The position numbers were made by a program, and so were the translations under genes. The notes beneath the pieces were generated by a model, which saw only the letters and a list, made by a program, of their open reading frames with translations, ran no database searches and had not been told where the DNA came from. This document shows positions 7,106 to 10,814 of a stretch of 10,814 nucleotides of DNA, piece by piece. The DNA lies in assembly GCA_964353455.1 (NCBI GenBank), contig CAYGWP010000572.1, positions 1 through 10,814 of the forward strand. Direction: 5' to 3'. The number at the start of each line of letters is the position of its first letter. Position 1 is the first letter of the stretch. Source of the stretch: CAYGWP01 sp964353455. Lineage in GTDB: Bacteria > Planctomycetota > Phycisphaerae > FEN-1346.

Positions 7106-7921
7106 ATGCCCGAGCGTAAGGCGAAAATTGGCAATATCTCAATCAGTAGCGACCGCCTGTTCCTCATCGCGGGGCCGTGCGTAATCGAATCGGCCGACCT
7201 GTGCCGCCGCGTGGCCGAGCGCGCCGCCGGCGCCGCCGAAAGGCTGGGCGTCCCGTTTATCTTCAAGGCGTCGTACGACAAGGGGAACCGCACCAGCGGC
7301 TCTTCGTTCCGCGGCCTCGGCATGAAGAAGGGGCTGGAAGTCCTCGCGCGCATCCGCAAGGAGTTCGGCGTGCCGATCCTCTCGGACGTGCACAGCCCCG
7401 AGGAGGCCGCAGCCGCCGGCAAGGTCCTCGACTGCCTCCAGGTGCCCGCGTTCCTCTGCCGCCAGACCGACCTGGTGCAGGCGGCCGCGCGGCACGGGAA
7501 GGCCGTCAACCTCAAGAAGGGGCAGTTCCTCGCCCCGTGGGACATGAAGAACGTGGTCGCAAAGGCCGAGGAGGCGGGGGCGAAGAACATACTGGTGACG
7601 GAGCGCGGCACGTCGTTCGGTTACAACCGCCTGGTCTCGGACATGGCGGCGCTGCCGGTCCTCGAATCGCTCGGGCGGCCGGTGGTCTTCGATGCGACGC
7701 ATAGCGCCCAGATGCCGGGCGGACTTGGGAGCGCGACCGGCGGCAGCCGCGAGGTGGCCGCCCTTCTCGCCCGCGCGGCAGTCGCCGCAGGGGCCGACGG
7801 GCTCTTCCTCGAAGTGCACCCCAACCCGGACAAGGCGCTCTCCGACGGCCCGAACTCGCTTCGCCTGGCGGACTTGGAGGAACTTCTTAGGGTGTGCGTG
7901 GACATCAGGGCGGCTCTATGA
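7106..7921 (+). CDS. kdsA: 3-deoxy-8-phosphooctulonate (KDO-8-phosphate) synthase
   Basis: Condenses phosphoenolpyruvate with arabinose-5-phosphate to KDO-8-phosphate, the committed step to the Kdo of the lipopolysaccharide inner core; cytoplasmic. The 271-aa product matches the family length. Visible motifs are LIAGPCVIES (20-29), FKASYDKGNRTS (53-64), SDVHSPEE (93-100), NLKKGQFLAPWDMKNV (135-150), TERGTSFGYNRLVSDM (165-180), VFDATHSAQMPGG (194-206), LEVHPNPDKALSDGP (235-249). Cys25 in GPC, with His199, Glu236 and Asp247, matches the metal-dependent class; the metal-free class has Asn in place of Cys. ATG 7106 has a strong AAGGAGG (7093-7099) 6 nt upstream, which overlaps the last base of the kinase stop. 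The TGA stop overlaps the ATG of the next gene. Confidence 0.97.
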   Translation: MPERKAKIGNISISSDRLFLIAGPCVIESADLCRRVAERAAGAAERLGVPFIFKASYDKGNRTSGSSFRGLGMKKGLEVLARIRKEFGVPILSDVHSPEEAAAAGKVLDCLQVPAFLCRQTDLVQAAARHGKAVNLKKGQFLAPWDMKNVVAKAEEAGAKNILVTERGTSFGYNRLVSDMAALPVLESLGRPVVFDATHSAQMPGGLGSATGGSREVAALLARAAVAAGADGLFLEVHPNPDKALSDGPNSLRLADLEELLRVCVDIRAAL

Positions 7922-8991
7922 GCAACTTCAAGGAGGAGATGAGAACGCGGCAGGTCGCTTGGCGGCAGAAGCACATCAATTGCATGGAACGGGGGTGGCA
8001 TAATGGCAGGCGCTACGACCATGTGCTGCCGCGCAGTAACTGGCAGGAGAACCTTTGGGGCGAGATACGAGGGTCTTCGGCGAATTCACTTCCAAACTAC
8101 ATTCAGTGTAAGAAGATCCAAGCCCACACCGGGGTTCACAACCTGCTAAGTTCGTGGATCGTGTGCGCCAACCTCTACTTCCCCTTCCGCCAATCGCCCC
8201 CCGCCCGCAGTCTCTTGGCGTCCTTCCTGAAAGCATTTGTGTCGCCGGACATCGAAGAGGTCACGGGCCTGGAACTGGAGTTCGCCCTGACCGGAGACCT
8301 AAGTCCATCGGTTCTGTTGAGCGAGACCGGCGGCAAACGAGGTTCGGGTCAGACGTCGCCGGACGTGGCCTTTCTCGTCACTACGAAACAGGGCAGCCAA
8401 GGTTTGGTCCTTACCGAAAGCAAGTTCACCGAGCACTCGTTCTATCCGTGCTCGGCCCGCAGAGTGAAAGACAGTAATGATCGCCAAGGCAATCCGGACC
8501 CATCGCGATGTCTGGATGCCGGCGGGGTGCTGGGGAATCCACAGTCCCAGTGCCACCAAGTCGCCTGGGGTCGCCGCTATTGGGAGATCCTGAAGCCGGT
8601 TGCCGACGTGGCGCGCGTGGCTGCCCTGAAGTGTTGTCCGGCGTTGCGCGCCGGCTACCAACTCATGCGCCAGCAAGCCCTTGCACAGGGCATAGGTGCG
8701 TCGGGGGCGTACGACCTCGTCATATCGTGTGTAGCCTACGACAACCGGAACACGGACCTTATTCAGTCATTGCGGTCCACGGGCATTCCGGACTGGCGCA
8801 CCAACTGGGGCCCGATGTTCGGGGGCGCATGCTCCTTCGCCTCATTTGCTCATCAGCAGTGGGTCGCGTGGGTCCGGGACCATGACCGCGATGGCACGTG
8901 GCGAGCATGGCTTGGCTACGTGCGCGAGCGATACGGTCTCGGTGAGGACGGCACGGCCGGGCAAGCCGGCCGTGGCACACCGGATCAATAG
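7918..8991 (+). CDS. Putative PD-(D/E)XK nuclease, possibly PGN_0703-type restriction endonuclease
   Basis: Predicted 357-aa protein without signal peptide or membrane segment. SPDVAFLV (147-154) followed by GLVLTESKFTEHSFYP (162-177) gives the D-(n)-ExK arrangement of PD-(D/E)XK nucleases, with Asp149, Glu167 and Lys169 as candidate catalytic residues. Overall length, the cluster of Cys, Trp and Tyr residues, and the C-terminal FASFAHQQWVAWV (307-319) recall the PGN_0703/REase-ARP group, from memory and unverified. No methyltransferase or other partner is visible. ATG 7918 overlaps the kdsA stop as ATGA, implying translational coupling. Another ATG at 7939 follows AGGAGG by only 2 nt. Base use in the first half looks less GC-rich than neighbours, hinting at later acquisition. 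The last residues (345-354) are encoded by a dispersed palindromic repeat. Confidence 0.65.
   Translation: MSNFKEEMRTRQVAWRQKHINCMERGWHNGRRYDHVLPRSNWQENLWGEIRGSSANSLPNYIQCKKIQAHTGVHNLLSSWIVCANLYFPFRQSPPARSLLASFLKAFVSPDIEEVTGLELEFALTGDLSPSVLLSETGGKRGSGQTSPDVAFLVTTKQGSQGLVLTESKFTEHSFYPCSARRVKDSNDRQGNPDPSRCLDAGGVLGNPQSQCHQVAWGRRYWEILKPVADVARVAALKCCPALRAGYQLMRQQALAQGIGASGAYDLVISCVAYDNRNTDLIQSLRSTGIPDWRTNWGPMFGGACSFASFAHQQWVAWVRDHDRDGTWRAWLGYVRERYGLGEDGTAGQAGRGTPDQ
8951..8979. repeat. 29-bp palindromic element, copy A (nuclease 3' end)
   Basis: Identical over 29 bp to 9248-9276. It holds the 9-bp stem CACGGCCGG, a GCAAG loop and CCGGCCGTG. It encodes nuclease residues 345-354 (GTAGQAGRGT) and lies 19 bp before the convergent RF-like gene. 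It could form a hairpin at the 3' ends of both transcripts. Confidence 0.85.
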
Positions 8992-8997
8992 AACCGA

Positions 8998-9531
8998 TCA
9001 CCGCAGCGGTTTCTGGCCGAAGCGGCGGCGGATGCGGTTGGCTTCCTCCCACAGGTCGTCGTCCAGAGAGAGGAACTTCACCAGCGACGCCGTGCTTGTG
9101 CCCAGGCGCAGGGCCGCATCGCTCATCTTCCCTTCGCAGAATTCCACGTGGTCGAGGACTTGGGCGGCAACCACCAGGTACGTGTCCGACCTCTGGCTGA
9201 TGCGCGGCCAGGCGGGGTCGGCGATGACTTGAGTCAACGCCGATGCAGCACGGCCGGGCAAGCCGGCCGTGGCACATGGCGCAATCGGCTCGCGGATGCG
9301 CACGGCGATGGCTTTGCGGAGTCGCGCGATGGCGCGGTGACGGTTCTCGTGCTGGCTGCGGCGCTCGGTGGCGGTGACGGCGACGCCGGTCGGCCGGTGC
9401 GTGAGGCGAATGGCCGACTCGGTCTTATTGCGATGCTGGCCGCCGGGCCCGCTCGCACGGTAGGTCTCGACCGTGCACTCGGCGAGGAGTTTGTCGTCGG
9501 GAAGCATCAGGTATTCGTCTCGCGTCGGCAC
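8998..9531 (-). CDS. Peptide chain release factor-like protein (stand-alone GGQ domain)
   Basis: Predicted 177 aa, far shorter than RF1 or RF2 and lacking their codon-recognition domains. YRASGPGGQHRNKTESAIRL (24-43) carries the GGQ loop (30-32) that triggers peptidyl-tRNA hydrolysis in class I factors. HENRHRAIARLRKAIAVRIR (61-80) follows. The C-terminal part (about 100-177) has ALRLGTSTASLVKFL (140-154) and GQKPLR at the end, as I recall for planctomycete-type members. A role in rescuing stalled ribosomes, like ArfB, is plausible but unproven. GTG 9531 was chosen because GGAG lies 6 nt upstream; TTG 9546 and ATG 9507 are alternatives. Residues 86-95 are encoded by a dispersed palindromic repeat inserted in frame. 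The stop lies 6 bp from the stop of the convergent nuclease gene. Confidence 0.85.
   Translation of the reverse strand: MPTRDEYLMLPDDKLLAECTVETYRASGPGGQHRNKTESAIRLTHRPTGVAVTATERRSQHENRHRAIARLRKAIAVRIREPIAPCATAGLPGRAASALTQVIADPAWPRISQRSDTYLVVAAQVLDHVEFCEGKMSDAALRLGTSTASLVKFLSLDDDLWEEANRIRRRFGQKPLR
9248..9276. repeat. 29-bp palindromic element, copy B (inside the GGQ protein gene)
   Basis: Exact copy of 8951-8979, same orientation, 297 bp away. Read on the minus strand it encodes CATAGLPGRA (residues 86-95) without breaking the frame. No clear target-site duplication flanks it. Confidence 0.85.
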
Positions 9532-9537
9532 GCGGTT

Positions 9538-9541
9538 CTCC
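9538..9541 (-). promoter_or_regulatory. Ribosome binding site deciding the GGQ protein start
   Basis: GGAG on the minus strand, 6 nt before GTG 9531. The upstream TTG 9546 has no purine-rich sequence before it. Confidence 0.4.
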
Positions 9542-9568
9542 GTCAAGCGGCCTGTGGCAATTCATTTC

Positions 9569-9669
9569 AACGCGGAGACCGCAGAGGACGCAGAGAGAAG
9601 AAAGCATGATAATACACAACGACAAATATACAGTTAATCCTTCTCAGCGTTCTCTGCGGCCTCCGCGTT
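9569..9669. repeat. Long imperfect inverted repeat, AACGCGGAG-type
   Basis: This occupies most of the 150-bp gap between the phosphatase-like gene and the GGQ gene. The arms at 9569-9600 and 9640-9669 are complementary over about 30 bp with three mismatches and a 2-nt offset: AACGCGGAG, CCGCAGAG, ACGC and GAG blocks match. The 39-nt centre (9601-9639) is AT-rich. The CGCAGAG/CTCTGCG words resemble a dispersed repeat I recall from other environmental bacterial genomes (unverified). It may form a strong hairpin after the phosphatase-like gene. Confidence 0.75.
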
Positions 9670-9681
9670 AAGACGTTCGGG

Positions 9682-10656
9682 CTAAGGCGCGCCCACCGTG
9701 GCGGGCGTGGATGATGCCTCGGCGAGTTTGGCGATCACGGCCGTCACGGCCGGGTCGAGTTTCACCTTCTCGTCCATCGCAATCAGCCGCGCCTCGGACT
9801 TGGCGATGCGGTATCCGCCGTCGGCCTTGGCCATGTGGAGGTCGATGCGGCCGAGGAACTGGAGGTGCTCGCCCGCCTGCGTCAGGAGGACGTCCCGTCC
9901 GTCGGGGCCTTTCGTGCGATTGCCATTGCGGAGCAGCAGGTGCGTGTGCGCGCCGATCACGACGTCGATTCCGGGAACCAATTCGGCCAGCCGCTGCTCG
10001 GCTACAACACCCAGGTGCGCGACGGCGACGACCACGTCGGCCTGCTTGCGAAGTTCCGGAACGAGTTGTTTCGCGGTATCCAACACGCCGGCCACCTGGT
10101 ACTCCTCGTAAGAGATGTCCTGCGGCTGGACGAAGCAGAGGCCGAGCATCGCGATGCGAACCGGCCCTGCCCGCTCGATGACGTAAGGCTTGCCGACGGG
10201 GTCGCCTCGCTCCTTGAACTTTACGTTGGCGGCAAGGGCCGGGAACTTCGCCTCGCCTATGCGTGAGCGGAGTTCCTTCGCGCCGTCGTAGAAGTCGCCA
10301 TTGCCGGGGGTCCATGCGTCGAAACCGATGAGGTTCATGACGGCGATGTTGGCGGCGCCGAGGGTTCGGCGCGTCAGTTCGTCGCCGCGGCTGAACTCAT
10401 CGCCCGCGTGGACGAGGAAGATGCGGGCGGCCTTCTCGGATGCGCGGGCGTCCTTCACGACAGTTGAAACCCGCGCGTAGCCGCCGACGCTCTTGCCGCT
10501 TTCGGTCTGCGGCTCCAGGTGGCCGTGGGCGTCGTTGACGTGGAAGATCGTTACATCGACCGTCTCGGCGGGGGGCTGCTCGGCGGAGAGGCAGAACGTC
10601 CACGCGGCGACCGCGAACGCCACAGCCAGGGCGGGAATGAACAACCGTCGTTTCAT
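9682..10656 (-). CDS. Exported metallophosphatase, 5'-nucleotidase/UshA-like, single domain, altered GNHE motif
   Basis: Predicted 324-aa exported hydrolase of the calcineurin-like phosphoesterase fold. A signal peptide (MKRRLFIPALAVAFAVAAWT, to about 25) precedes metal-site motifs HVNDAHGHLEP (39-49; Asp42, His44), HAGDEFSRG (83-91; Asp86), GNGDFYDG (118-125; Asn119), VAHLGV (212-217; His214) and DVVIGAHTHLLL (231-242; His237, His239). These match the N-terminal domain of UshA-type 5'-nucleotidases, but the C-terminal substrate-specificity domain is missing, so the protein is shorter than the usual roughly 550 aa. The motif normally reading GNHEFD is GNGDFY here, losing the catalytic histidine. 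ATG 10656 has AAGG 6 nt upstream. The frame stays open to 10803 only through repeat sequence. The substrate is unknown. Confidence 0.85.
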   Translation of the reverse strand: MKRRLFIPALAVAFAVAAWTFCLSAEQPPAETVDVTIFHVNDAHGHLEPQTESGKSVGGYARVSTVVKDARASEKAARIFLVHAGDEFSRGDELTRRTLGAANIAVMNLIGFDAWTPGNGDFYDGAKELRSRIGEAKFPALAANVKFKERGDPVGKPYVIERAGPVRIAMLGLCFVQPQDISYEEYQVAGVLDTAKQLVPELRKQADVVVAVAHLGVVAEQRLAELVPGIDVVIGAHTHLLLRNGNRTKGPDGRDVLLTQAGEHLQFLGRIDLHMAKADGGYRIAKSEARLIAMDEKVKLDPAVTAVIAKLAEASSTPATVGAP

Positions 10657-10668
10657 GGAGCACCTTGC

Positions 10669-10690
10669 GCGCGGCGGGTCGTTAGACCCG
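10669..10690. repeat. GCGCGGCGGGTC hairpin, degraded copy
   Basis: The first 13 bases match 4758-4770 exactly. The loop is GTTA and only GACCCG of the return arm is kept (stem 10675-10680 with 10685-10690). It sits just upstream of the phosphatase-like gene, next to its ribosome binding site. Confidence 0.6.
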
Positions 10691-10715
10691 TACGTGTTTA
10701 GCGTGGCGCCGTTCA

Positions 10716-10814
10716 CCCCTCTCCCCTCGTGGGAGAGGGGTTGGGGGTGAGGGGGCGAGCCACGGCAACCCCTCACCCGGCCTTCGGCCACCCTCTCCCG
10801 CAAGGGGAGAGGGT
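10716..10814. repeat. Multi-hairpin CCCTCTCCC/CCCTCACCC dispersed element, reaching the window edge
   Basis: Three perfect 10-bp stems lie in order. One is 10716-10725 with 10731-10740 (loop CTCGT). One is 10745-10754 with 10769-10778. One is 10790-10799 with 10805-10814 (loop GCAAG). GGCCTTCGGCC lies between the last two. This is the widespread intergenic palindrome family built on CCCTCTCCC and CCCTCACCC words found in many GC-rich bacteria, from general knowledge. It may continue past the window. No gene is seen between 10657 and the end. Confidence 0.8.

Noticed and set aside
8951..9276. CRISPR array or composite transposon bounded by the two 29-bp repeats
   Set aside because: There are only two copies 297 bp apart, the sequence between them is conserved coding sequence, and there is no transposase or cas gene.
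7918..9531. Two-gene defence system made of the nuclease and the GGQ protein
   Set aside because: The genes are convergent, not cotranscribed, and the GGQ protein resembles a translation factor. Nothing in the sequence links them except the shared repeat.
10657..10803. N-terminal extension of the phosphatase-like gene to 10803
   Set aside because: It reads through two dispersed repeats, and a signal peptide begins exactly at ATG 10656.

Overview
The window is GC-rich (roughly two thirds G+C by eye) and densely coded, from a Gram-negative-type bacterium. A KDO-8-phosphate synthase implies Kdo-containing lipopolysaccharide. A BatA-like double-membrane-anchored protein, a stand-alone GGQ release-factor homologue and Pro/Ala-rich exported proteins together suggest a planctomycete (perhaps Phycisphaerae) or a related, possibly uncultured, lineage. 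That placement is inference; no rRNA or marker gene is present to fix it.

Layout. Positions 1-6049 are all minus strand. Read in transcription order they are: a two-PDZ exported protein (6049-4808), an exported Pro-rich hypothetical protein (4589-3873), a BatA-like membrane protein (3766-2039), a class I mannose-6-phosphate isomerase (1819-815), and an RluB/RsuA-type rRNA pseudouridine synthase (806 and off the left edge). From a divergent intergenic region (6050-6208) a plus-strand operon runs rightward: a YegS/DgkB-type lipid kinase (6209-7093), kdsA (7106-7921), and a putative PD-(D/E)XK restriction-type nuclease (7918-8991) whose start overlaps the kdsA stop. Convergent to it, on the minus strand, are the release-factor-like GGQ protein (9531-8998) and, upstream of that, an exported metallophosphatase/5'-nucleotidase-like protein (10656-9682).

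Most genes are housekeeping or envelope functions: rRNA modification, sugar-phosphate metabolism, Kdo and lipid phosphorylation, and periplasmic scaffolds. The only gene with an accessory or defence flavour is the nuclease. No methyltransferase or other partner is visible, so no complete defence system can be claimed.

The most distinctive feature of the window is its load of palindromic repeats. Almost every sizeable gap between genes holds one, and they fall into at least five sequence families. One 29-bp palindromic element occurs twice, identically, 297 bp apart, and both copies are translated. One is in-frame inside the GGQ protein and the other forms the last residues of the nuclease. 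I see no tRNA, rRNA, CRISPR array, integrase or transposase.
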